A stretch of 27,873 bases of DNA from an uncultured Eubacteriales bacterium (lineage in GTDB: Bacteria; Bacillota; Clostridia; Christensenellales; Aristaeellaceae): positions 1 to 27,873 of the forward strand of contig UQNM01000032.1 of assembly GCA_900542395.1 (NCBI GenBank). Direction: 5' to 3'. Below, piece by piece: positions 7,586 to 14,744 of the stretch; positions within the stretch are counted from its first letter, which is position 1, and every line of letters begins with the position of its first letter. A program made the position numbers and the translations under genes. Under the pieces are notes generated by a model. That model saw nothing but the letters and a program-made list of their open reading frames with translations, was not told the origin of the DNA and ran no database searches.

Positions 7586-7817
7586 GATTGCGATTCCGAA
7601 GGAAATGATGACCCGCCAGGCGGCGGATATCGCGCAGCGGATGAGCGGCTTTGAGAGCCGCGTCCTGCTCAAGCGGCAGAACATGACCGTCAACGCCAAA
7701 TCGCTGATGGGCGTGCTTTCCGCCGAGCTGCGCGACGGGCAGGCCGTCACCATTCTGGCCGAGGGGCCGGACGAGGCGCAGGCCGTCTGCACGCTGAGCA
7801 AAATGCTCGGCGCGTAA
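7569..7817 (+). CDS. HPr-like protein lacking the active-site His (Crh-like)
   Basis: 82 residues with the HPr fold pattern. Aligned by eye to HPr, the regulatory serine loop is kept (VNAKSLMGVLS, Ser at residue 45, equivalent to Ser46), but the catalytic loop that normally reads GIHARPA is EMMTRQA: His15 is replaced by Met14 while Arg is kept. It therefore cannot accept phosphate from PEP via enzyme I at that position, but could still be phosphorylated on Ser by HPr kinase. That is the property of Bacillus Crh, which has Gln at this place and is also encoded right after whiA. A role as a carbon-catabolite co-regulator is inferred. An AAAGGA site lies seven bases before the ATG, inside whiA, so translation is coupled. 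Confidence 0.85.
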   Translation: MELTIKIAIPKEMMTRQAADIAQRMSGFESRVLLKRQNMTVNAKSLMGVLSAELRDGQAVTILAEGPDEAQAVCTLSKMLGA

Positions 7818-7842
7818 AGCGCGAAGAAGGACGAAACAAGGC

Positions 7843-7871
7843 TTGACAGCGCCTGACTTTTTGCTTATAAT
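7843..7871 (+). promoter_or_regulatory. Consensus promoter of the T-box-proS unit
   Basis: TTGACA (7843-7848), a 17-base spacer and TATAAT (7866-7871), matching the sigma-A consensus at every position. It starts 25 bases after the HPr-like gene stop. Confidence 0.9.
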
Positions 7872-7877
7872 AGGGGC

Positions 7878-8112
7878 GATATCAGGCGATAACGGGGAAA
7901 GCGGAACGCAGGTTTCCTTCAAGAGAGTCACGGCCATTTGCTGCGAGGCCGGGCAGGAGGCGCGTTTCAAGGCTCCGAACCCCATCAGCCGCGGCGCTAA
8001 GAACGCCGCCGTCGCCCCGCGATAAGGGGATTGAGCAGGGCGCGAAAGCGCCAAACCGGGTGGTACCGCGAAGCAATGCGCTTCGTCCCAGTGATGGGGC
8101 GGGCGTTTTTTA
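7878..8112 (+). promoter_or_regulatory. T-box riboswitch, proline-type
   Basis: The T-box core GGGTGGTACCGCG (8058-8070) is exact. Upstream lies a Stem I region with the AAGAGAG element (7921-7927) and a specifier stretch CCGAACCCCATC (7975-7986). Either way of placing the codon in the CCCC run gives CCC, a proline codon, which fits the downstream proS. After the core, CGTCCC (8084-8089) pairs with GGGGCG (8096-8101), extended by CGC/GCG, and runs into TTTTTT (8106-8111): the intrinsic terminator. Uncharged tRNA-Pro would pair with the specifier and the T-box, favour the antiterminator and allow proS transcription. This 520-base interval holds no protein gene. Confidence 0.92.
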
Positions 8113-8124
8113 TTTGATAAAAAA

Positions 8125-8169
8125 ACTCCTTCAGTCAGCTTCGCTGACAGCTCCCTCAAAGAGGGAGCT
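8125..8169 (+). repeat. Palindromic intergenic repeat, copy 1
   Basis: Begins ACTCCTTCAGTCA and forms two adjacent hairpins: GTCAGC/GCTGAC with loop TTC (8134-8148) and AGCTCCCTC/GAGGGAGCT with loop AAA (8149-8169). A longer relative with the same two ends lies at 24418-24517. Short two-hairpin repeats of this look are common between genes in gut Clostridia. It lies between the T-box terminator and proS; about 170 further bases up to the proS start contain no recognisable gene. Confidence 0.75.
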
Positions 8170-8338
8170 ATGGGCTTTGTCAAACCTCTTTTTTGAGGGA
8201 TGTTTGAAATCGTCACCGCATGCGGCGGATTTGGACGATAAAAACGCCGAGGGCATGGCGGAAGGGGCAGAGCGGCCATCACGGTCAGGCAGGAATTCGC
8301 TTTTTCAAACAATGAACATAGAAGTGAGGAAAAAGAAC

Positions 8339-9781
8339 ATGGCGAAGAAAAGTCAGCAGGAGTTTGTTCAGCACATCACCCCGCGCAGCGAGGATTTCTC
8401 CCAGTGGTATACGGACGTGGTTCGTCTGGCGGATCTGATGGATTACACCCCGGTGCGCGGCTGCATGGCCATCAAGCCCTACGGCTACGGCATCTGGGAG
8501 CTGATTCAGCAGCAGCTCGACGCGGAATTCAAGCGCACCGGCCACCAGAACGTGAGCATGCCGATGCTCATTCCGGAGAGCCTGCTGCTCAAGGAAGCGG
8601 ATCACGTCGAGGGCTTCGCGCCGGAAGTCGCGTGGGTCACGCAGGGCGGCACCGAGCCGCTGGCCGAGCGTCTGGCGGTTCGCCCGACGAGCGAGACGAT
8701 CTTCTGCACGATGTACGCCAAGTGGGTGCAGAGCTGGCGCGACCTGCCGCTCAAATACAACCAGTGGTGCTCCGTCATGCGCTGGGAGAAGACGACCCGC
8801 CCGTTCCTGCGCACGGCCGAGTTCCTCTGGCAGGAGGGTCACACCGTCCACGCCACCGCCGAGGAGGCGCAGGAGGAGACGATGCAGATGCTGCACGTTT
8901 ACCGCGACTTCTGCGAGAAGAACCTCGCGATTCCGGTTTACTGCGGCCAGAAGAGCGAAAAGGAGAAGTTTGCCGGCGCGCGCGCGACGTATTCCGTCGA
9001 GGCGATGATGCAGGACGGCAAGGCGCTGCAAAGCGGCACGAGCCACAACTTCGGCACGAACTTCTCCGAGCCGTTTGAAATCAAGTATCTGGACAAGGAC
9101 GGCACGCAGAAATATGCGCACGAGACGAGCTGGGGCGTGAGCACCCGCCTGATCGGCGCCATCATCATGACCCACGGCGACGAGCGCGGCCTCAAGCTGC
9201 CGCCGATGATCGCGCCGATTCAGGTCGTCGTCGTGCCGGTCGCCGCGCATAAAGAGGGCGTGCTGGAGGGCGCGAAGGCCGTGGCCGACAAGCTGACGGC
9301 CGCCGGTCTGCGCGTGAAATTCGACGATCGCGACAACGTGACGCCGGGCTGGAAGTTCAACGAGTGGGAGCTCAAGGGCGTGCCGGTGCGCGTCGAGGTC
9401 GGCCCGCGCGATCTGGCCGAGGGCAAGGTGCTGAGCGTCCGCCGCGATACCTTCGAGAAGGCGCCGCTGGATATCGAGGGGCTGGAGGGCGAAATCAAGG
9501 CGATGCTGGATGCGATTCAGACCAACATGTTTGAAATCGCCCGCGCGTTCCGCGACGAGCACACCGCCGACGTGCACAGCATGGAGGAGCTCGAAAAGCA
9601 GGTGAACGGCGGCTACGCCAAGGCCATGTGGTGCGGCGAGCAGGCCTGCGAGGACGAGATCAAGGATCGTTTCGGCGCGTCCTCCCGCTGCATGCCGTTT
9701 GACCAGACGCCCATCGGCGAGACCTGCGTTTGCTGCGGCAAGCCGGCCAAGAAGGTCATCTATTTCGCGAAGGCATATTGA
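8339..9781 (+). CDS. proS: Prolyl-tRNA synthetase, short zinc-type
   Basis: 480 residues, the size of the archaeal/eukaryote-like ProS class that lacks the bacterial editing insertion. It charges tRNA-Pro with proline in the cytoplasm. Class II features are visible: motif 2 region RWEKTTRPFLRTAEFLWQEGH (motif core RTAEF, about residue 157), RPTSET (about 118), and motif 3 region SWGVSTRLIGA (about 262). The C-terminal domain carries the zinc-site cysteines CGEQACEDEIKD and CVCCGKPAKK and ends in YFAKAY, the conserved terminal Tyr of this class. ATG 8339 follows a TGAGGA site by eight bases and opens at MAKKSQQEFV. The upstream in-frame extension runs into the T-box and repeat and is not coding. 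It is controlled by the T-box leader and closed by a terminator. Confidence 0.96.
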   Translation: MAKKSQQEFVQHITPRSEDFSQWYTDVVRLADLMDYTPVRGCMAIKPYGYGIWELIQQQLDAEFKRTGHQNVSMPMLIPESLLLKEADHVEGFAPEVAWVTQGGTEPLAERLAVRPTSETIFCTMYAKWVQSWRDLPLKYNQWCSVMRWEKTTRPFLRTAEFLWQEGHTVHATAEEAQEETMQMLHVYRDFCEKNLAIPVYCGQKSEKEKFAGARATYSVEAMMQDGKALQSGTSHNFGTNFSEPFEIKYLDKDGTQKYAHETSWGVSTRLIGAIIMTHGDERGLKLPPMIAPIQVVVVPVAAHKEGVLEGAKAVADKLTAAGLRVKFDDRDNVTPGWKFNEWELKGVPVRVEVGPRDLAEGKVLSVRRDTFEKAPLDIEGLEGEIKAMLDAIQTNMFEIARAFRDEHTADVHSMEELEKQVNGGYAKAMWCGEQACEDEIKDRFGASSRCMPFDQTPIGETCVCCGKPAKKVIYFAKAY

Positions 9782-9788
9782 TTGTTGA

Positions 9789-9819
9789 GGGGGCTGACGG
9801 ATTCGCAGCCCCCTTTTTT
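9789..9819 (+). terminator. Intrinsic terminator of proS
   Basis: GGGGGCTG (9789-9796) pairs with CAGCCCCC (9806-9813), followed by TTTTTT (9814-9819). It lies eight bases past the proS stop. Confidence 0.92.
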
Positions 9820-9861
9820 CAAAACGGGAAGCGAAAAAGGCAGAGAGTTGAGGAGAATGAC

Positions 9862-12036
9862 ATGAAGCGGAAAGCGAAGCTCTACGGCCCTGTTTTGCTG
9901 GCCGCGCTGCTGTGCGCGCTGGTATTTGCGACGGGCGCGCTGAAAAAGCCGAAAATATTTGAAAACATCACGACAGATTACATGGCTTTTCAAAAGAAGC
10001 TGCCCCGGTATGCTCTGGCGGACGGCGACGAATACGGCGTGATTCCGATGGGAAGGCGGGGCTGGATGCATCTGCCCGCGGGCGAATACCGCCTCAGATG
10101 GGCGATTACCTGCGACGGCGACAACATTCTGCGGCTGACGAACACGAACGACGCGACGATCACGCCCAGCGAATTTACGATTCCCGCGGGCGCAGGCGAC
10201 GGGGAGCTTCATTTCACCGTCGAAGAGGACTGCGAGGATTTTAAGATCGAATTTGAGTTTGCCGCCGGTACGTATATGGACATCTATCAGGTGAAGCTCT
10301 ATACGCCGGAATATCAGGACGACGCTTTCACGCTGCTCTTCTTCGCCGTCGGCGCAAGCATCCTCTGGCTGATGATCGGCACGGGCAGGCTGACGCGGGA
10401 AAACATGGCGCCGGTGCTGTTTATCGCGCTGGCGGTGCTGATCGGCAGCGCGCCCGCGCTCAAAACGACGTTTGTGATCGGGCATGACGGCACCTATCAC
10501 ATGGCGCGGCTGCTCAATCTGGCGGACGGGTTGAAGAACGGGCAATTCCCGGTGCGCATGGGCGGCTTTGCCTACGATGGATACGGCGGGGTGATGTCGG
10601 TCTTCTATCCGGATACGTTCTTATATCCCTTTGCGCTGATGATCCTCGGCGGGGCGAGCGCGGTGTACGTCTGCAATGTCTTTTCCGTCGCGCTGAACAT
10701 CGGCGCGGCGCTGAGCATGTACGTCGCGGCGAAGCGGCTGTTTGAAAAGCGCTGGGCGGCAACCGGCGCGTCGATTCTCTATACGCTTGCGAGCTATCGG
10801 GTGGTCAACGTCTTTACGCGCATCGCGTTCGGCGAGGCGCTGGCCATGGTCTTTCTGCCGCTGTTCCTCGCGAATCTGTACGACGTGGTCTGCGGCGACG
10901 CGCGGCGCTGGAAGGGACTGGCGCTCAGCGCGGCCTGCATCTTTTGCAGCCATATGATTACCACGCTGCTTTGCGCGGTGCTCGCGGCGGGGTTCTGCCT
11001 GCTGCACATCCGCAAAATCATCTTGCAGAAGCGGCTGCTGCCGCTCGTCAAGGCCGTTCTGGTCTGTCTGCTGCTCTGCCTGTATCGAATCGGGCCGCTT
11101 GTGATGTACAGCATGCAGGGGCTGGGCGCGGACGATCTGTTCAGGAACATCACGGAATTTTCTGTCGAGCTGGGGCAGGTTCTGATGATGAACGCCGGAA
11201 CGATCACGCGGGAAACCAATAACCCACAGGTTATGGAATTTTCGGTGGAAATCGGTCTGCCGCTGATGATTGGCGCGGCGCTGGCGCTCTACGCCGCGCT
11301 GCAAAAGGAGGAACGCGGCAAAAGCGAATGGGCGGCGCTGAAACTGGTCGCGGGCGGCGCGCTGATGACGATCGCCGCGACGGATTTCTTCCCGTGGGGC
11401 GCGGTTTCGCTGCTGACTCAAGGACAGGTGGGCTATATTCAGTTCACGTGGCGGCTGCTGATTCTGGCTACGCCGATGCTGGCGCTGGCGGGCGGCTACG
11501 GCCTTTGCGAATTTGGCGGAAAGCGGCAGGATGCAGCGGCTGTCGCGGCGCTGTCGATGGCGGCGATCTGCGTGATGCCGATTTTCAGCAGCGAAATCCA
11601 GAACCCGATCTATGTGGAAAAGGGCGTCATCATCAGCCCCTTCATGGGCAGATCGTTCCCGGAATACACCTATTCGGATACGACGGATTTCCTCGCCATC
11701 CGCAAACGCTCGGTCGAAATCATCGGGGACGCGGAGATGGCGGATTACGAAAAGCGGAGCACGACGATCACGGCACAGGTGAGCGCGCGGACGGAAAGCC
11801 GCATCACCTTTCCGCTGTTTGATTACGACGGCTTCCGCGCGACGGTGGACGGGCGCGAAATCGCCGTGGAAAGAGGAAGCAACAACCGCGTGAGCGTCGT
11901 CTTGCCCGCCGGAACAAGCGGCGCGCTGAAAATCTGGTTTGCCGGAAAATGGTGGTGGCGCGTCGGGGACGCGGTTTCGGCGGCAGCGCTGGCGCTTCTG
12001 GCGTGGAGCGGGGCAAGAAAGAGAAAGCGGACTTGA
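9862..12036 (+). CDS. Polytopic membrane protein, PTPS-related GT-C-like (paralogue A1)
   Basis: 724 residues. One N-terminal membrane span (about 8-26) is followed by an outside beta-rich domain (about 30-150, including PAGEYRLRWAI and GTYMDIYQVKLY), then about ten hydrophobic spans from residue 155 to 560, and a C-terminal beta domain (FPLFDYDGFRATVDGRE) ending in a last span. The segment HDGTYHMARLLNLADGL (H208-D209) followed by GQFPVRMGGFAYDGYG resembles the PTPS_related membrane family (PF10131) and YfhO-like proteins, which have the layout of lipid-sugar-dependent GT-C glycosyltransferases; the HD pair would lie in the first external loop, where GT-C enzymes keep catalytic acids. ATG 9862 has AGGAGA five bases upstream. 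No clear promoter lies after the proS terminator, so readthrough or a weak promoter must be used. Family similar; donor and acceptor unknown. Confidence 0.72.
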   Translation: MKRKAKLYGPVLLAALLCALVFATGALKKPKIFENITTDYMAFQKKLPRYALADGDEYGVIPMGRRGWMHLPAGEYRLRWAITCDGDNILRLTNTNDATITPSEFTIPAGAGDGELHFTVEEDCEDFKIEFEFAAGTYMDIYQVKLYTPEYQDDAFTLLFFAVGASILWLMIGTGRLTRENMAPVLFIALAVLIGSAPALKTTFVIGHDGTYHMARLLNLADGLKNGQFPVRMGGFAYDGYGGVMSVFYPDTFLYPFALMILGGASAVYVCNVFSVALNIGAALSMYVAAKRLFEKRWAATGASILYTLASYRVVNVFTRIAFGEALAMVFLPLFLANLYDVVCGDARRWKGLALSAACIFCSHMITTLLCAVLAAGFCLLHIRKIILQKRLLPLVKAVLVCLLLCLYRIGPLVMYSMQGLGADDLFRNITEFSVELGQVLMMNAGTITRETNNPQVMEFSVEIGLPLMIGAALALYAALQKEERGKSEWAALKLVAGGALMTIAATDFFPWGAVSLLTQGQVGYIQFTWRLLILATPMLALAGGYGLCEFGGKRQDAAAVAALSMAAICVMPIFSSEIQNPIYVEKGVIISPFMGRSFPEYTYSDTTDFLAIRKRSVEIIGDAEMADYEKRSTTITAQVSARTESRITFPLFDYDGFRATVDGREIAVERGSNNRVSVVLPAGTSGALKIWFAGKWWWRVGDAVSAAALALLAWSGARKRKRT

Positions 12037-12050
12037 AAAGAGGAATTGAG

Positions 12051-14207
12051 ATGAAACGATGGGGAAAGGCGATTCTGATTCTTTCGCTGATCGTCGTCTG
12101 GGGAGGCGGCCTTTTGCCCAAGCATGCGGAATGGAGAAATCTGCAATACCGTCTGTCCTTCCGCGACGGGCGTTTTGCCTTCGGGGAGCAGTTCGACGAC
12201 GCATATGGCGAAGTCGGCGTCGGCCCATCGCTTGATCTGCCGGAAGGCGAATATGTTCTGACGATCCAGACGGATGCGGACGCGGAAAACGAAGTCGTTT
12301 TCAGCACAGAGAACGACGCGAAGATCGAGCCGGAGCGCATCGTCATCGAGCCGGACGGCGGCACGCAGACGGTGAAGATCACCCTGCGGCAGGCGGCAAA
12401 AGCGCTGCAAATGCACCTGATGTACACCGGCGGAACGTATCTGGATATTTACTCCATTCATTTGCAAAGCCCGGCTTATGCGGATAACCGGTTTACGCTG
12501 ACCTTTTTCGTGCTGCTGCTGGCGGCGCTGTATGGCCTTTACGAGGCGGAAAAGAAGCGGATTGCCCCGGCGGATGAATGTCCACGGATGCGCGTGGCGC
12601 TGCTGCTGCTGGCGGCGGCGGCGTTCGCCTCGATTCCGACGATGAAGGACAGCCTGACTTATGGGCTGGATACGACCTTCCACATGGCGCGCATCCGCAA
12701 TCTGGCGGACGCGCTGAAAGCGGGGCAGTTTCCGGCGCGGGTCGGCGGTTTTTCCTACAACGGATACGGTGCGGTCACTTCCGTGTTCTATCCGGATTTC
12801 CTGTTGACGCCGCTTGCGCTGATGCTGCTGGCGGGCGCGTCTGTGCCGTATGTGATGCATGCGTTCACGGTGGCCGTCAATCTGCTGGCGGCGTACACGG
12901 CCTACGTCTGCGCGAGGCGGGTTCTGGGCGAGCGGATGAAGGCGGCGTGCGCTTCGGTGCTCTATGTGCTCAGCGCGGATCGGCTGATGTCGCTCTACAC
13001 GCGCGCGGCAATGGGCGAGATGCTGGCGATGAGCTTTTTCCCGATTTTCTTTTTGGGGCTTTGGGAAACGCTTCGCGGCGAGAAAGAGCGTTGGCCGACG
13101 CTGGCGCTCGGCGCGACGGCGATTTTCCAATGCCACATGATTTCGACGCTGCTTTGCGCGGGCATGGCGACAGGAATGGGATTGCTGCATCTGCCGCGCG
13201 TGATTCGGGAAAAGCGCGTGGGTGCGATTCTCAAGGCGATGGCGGCAACGCTGCTGCTCAATCTGTTTGTGCTTGTGCCGATGGCGACGTTCGTTCGTCA
13301 GGGCGTGAGCGCGGCAAACACGCTGACGGATTCGAGCTATTGGCTGATACAGCCCGCGCAGCTTTTTCTGGATGCGGTGGAGAGCGACGGCGGGCAGGTT
13401 GTCGCAGGCATGAACGCGGACGCGATTGTGCTCGGTCTGCCGCTGCTGCTGGGCGGTTTTCTGGCGGTATATCGAGCGGCGGCGGGCGAAAACATGCGGC
13501 GGGCGCTGGGGTTCGGCGCGGCGGGGCTGCTGCTGGCGTTTGCCTGCACAACGGCGTCGCCATGGCGGTCGGTCAACGAGATGCTGCACGGGCTGCTGAA
13601 CTATGTGCAAATGCCGTTTCGAATTCTGACGATGGCGAGTTTCTTTCTGGCGCTCTGTTCGGGCGACGCGATCTGCACGGCGCAGACGGAAAGGAAAAAG
13701 GAAGCGCGGCTTTGGGCGGCGCTCGCGCTGTGCGCGGTGTGTGTGCATCCGCTGCTTTCCGATCACGCGCTGAGCACGCGGATTCTGCCATATGGCCGGG
13801 AGGATTTTTCCTCGATCAATTTGGATTATCGCCTGCCGAACATGGATGAAAGCACGCTGGAGGATACGAAAATCGCGGTTTCGGACGGCGCGGAAATCAC
13901 GGATTTTCAAAAGGACGGAACGCACATCGTTGCGAACATAGCGACGGAGCGGGCGGCGAGCCTGACCGTGCCGCTATTTGCATTTGACGGATACGAGGCG
14001 AAGCTGGACGGACAGGCGCTGGAATGGACGCAGGACGACCGCGCGCGGCTGACGGTGCGTTTGCCGGAAAACGCGCGGGGCAGGCTGGAAATTCGCTATG
14101 TCGGCAAAGCGATTTGGCGGGTGGCGGACGCGGTTTCGGCGGCGGCGCTGATCGGTCTGCTCTTTTGGATGAAGAAGGGGGAGAAGAAAGCATGTCGGAC
14201 GCACTGA
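12051..14207 (+). CDS. Polytopic membrane protein, paralogue of upstream gene (A2)
   Basis: 718 residues with the same plan as its neighbour 14 bases upstream: N-terminal span, beta domain (PEGEYVLTIQTD ... GTYLDIYSIHLQSP), a multi-span core and a C-terminal beta domain (VPLFAFDGYEAKLDG) ending VADAVSAAAL, almost the same phrase as VGDAVSAAAL in A1. The pair clearly arose by tandem duplication. The key loop differs: A1 has HDGTYHMAR, A2 has LDTTFHMAR (L206, D207, H211), so the first His is lost while Asp and the second His stay. This may mean a different substrate or a non-catalytic partner. AAGAGGA lies six bases before ATG 12051. Its last 16 bases overlap the next gene. Confidence 0.72.
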   Translation: MKRWGKAILILSLIVVWGGGLLPKHAEWRNLQYRLSFRDGRFAFGEQFDDAYGEVGVGPSLDLPEGEYVLTIQTDADAENEVVFSTENDAKIEPERIVIEPDGGTQTVKITLRQAAKALQMHLMYTGGTYLDIYSIHLQSPAYADNRFTLTFFVLLLAALYGLYEAEKKRIAPADECPRMRVALLLLAAAAFASIPTMKDSLTYGLDTTFHMARIRNLADALKAGQFPARVGGFSYNGYGAVTSVFYPDFLLTPLALMLLAGASVPYVMHAFTVAVNLLAAYTAYVCARRVLGERMKAACASVLYVLSADRLMSLYTRAAMGEMLAMSFFPIFFLGLWETLRGEKERWPTLALGATAIFQCHMISTLLCAGMATGMGLLHLPRVIREKRVGAILKAMAATLLLNLFVLVPMATFVRQGVSAANTLTDSSYWLIQPAQLFLDAVESDGGQVVAGMNADAIVLGLPLLLGGFLAVYRAAAGENMRRALGFGAAGLLLAFACTTASPWRSVNEMLHGLLNYVQMPFRILTMASFFLALCSGDAICTAQTERKKEARLWAALALCAVCVHPLLSDHALSTRILPYGREDFSSINLDYRLPNMDESTLEDTKIAVSDGAEITDFQKDGTHIVANIATERAASLTVPLFAFDGYEAKLDGQALEWTQDDRARLTVRLPENARGRLEIRYVGKAIWRVADAVSAAALIGLLFWMKKGEKKACRTH

Positions 14208-14731
14208 AAAAAAGCATCGTGGATGCGATAGAGGAAGGTCAGCTCAAGCTGGGCTATCGCGAGGAGACGATTCGGCTGTATTATCCGCTGTCGTCCCTGT
14301 GCACGCTGATGCATCAATCCGTGGACGCGGCGGAGATGACGCGCGCGCTGGCGACGTTCTCCGAGCAGGTCAAAGGCGAGCTGGGCGAGATCGAGGTCAG
14401 CCGAAAGGGCGAGCGGTTCTGCCTCGCCGTCGGGCCGAAGGGCGCGGCGTGGGTGCACGAGCACACCGACCCGAGCGGCTTTCTGGCGGATTTCATCGCG
14501 GCAATCGGCCGCCACGGCTGCACCATGGACGAGCTGCTGGCGATTTTCCGCAGGCACGGCGAGCGCGTGCATGTGGAGGCGCTGCACAACGGCGAATTTG
14601 ACTGGCTGGTGTACTTTGAGGATGGAAAGCCGGATGCGTATTGCTACTGCATCGCCGACGAGGGCTGCCACCTGACGTATCACCGGTTTACGAAAGAGGA
14701 TTACGAGGCGTTCGGGTTTGAAACGACGTGA
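14192..14731 (+). CDS. DUF3877-like cytoplasmic protein
   Basis: 179 residues without signal peptide or membrane span. The opening ALKKSIVDAIEEGQLKLGYREETIRLYYPLSSL and the later HTDPSGFLADFI and YCYCIADEGCHLTYHRFTKEDY resemble the DUF3877 family of Clostridia, for which no function is known to me; here only short pieces are quoted as evidence (GQLKLGYREETIRLYYPLS is the most telling). It starts inside the end of the A2 gene (16-base overlap) with AAGGGGGAG at 14175-14183 and is followed 13 bases later by another membrane protein, so it is in the middle of a tightly packed operon. The family call is from memory of the motif pattern and should be treated as probable. Confidence 0.65.
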   Translation: MSDALKKSIVDAIEEGQLKLGYREETIRLYYPLSSLCTLMHQSVDAAEMTRALATFSEQVKGELGEIEVSRKGERFCLAVGPKGAAWVHEHTDPSGFLADFIAAIGRHGCTMDELLAIFRRHGERVHVEALHNGEFDWLVYFEDGKPDAYCYCIADEGCHLTYHRFTKEDYEAFGFETT

Positions 14732-14744
14732 GGAGGGCGGCGGC

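Noticed and set aside
7843..8076. Small reading frames within the T-box region on both strands
   Set aside because: They cross the promoter, Stem I and T-box core, whose structural signals account for the sequence.
11823..13925. Minus-strand frame of 700 codons over A1 and A2
   Set aside because: Arg/Gln/His-rich translation with no domain; the plus-strand frames have ribosome binding sites, membrane spans and mutual homology.
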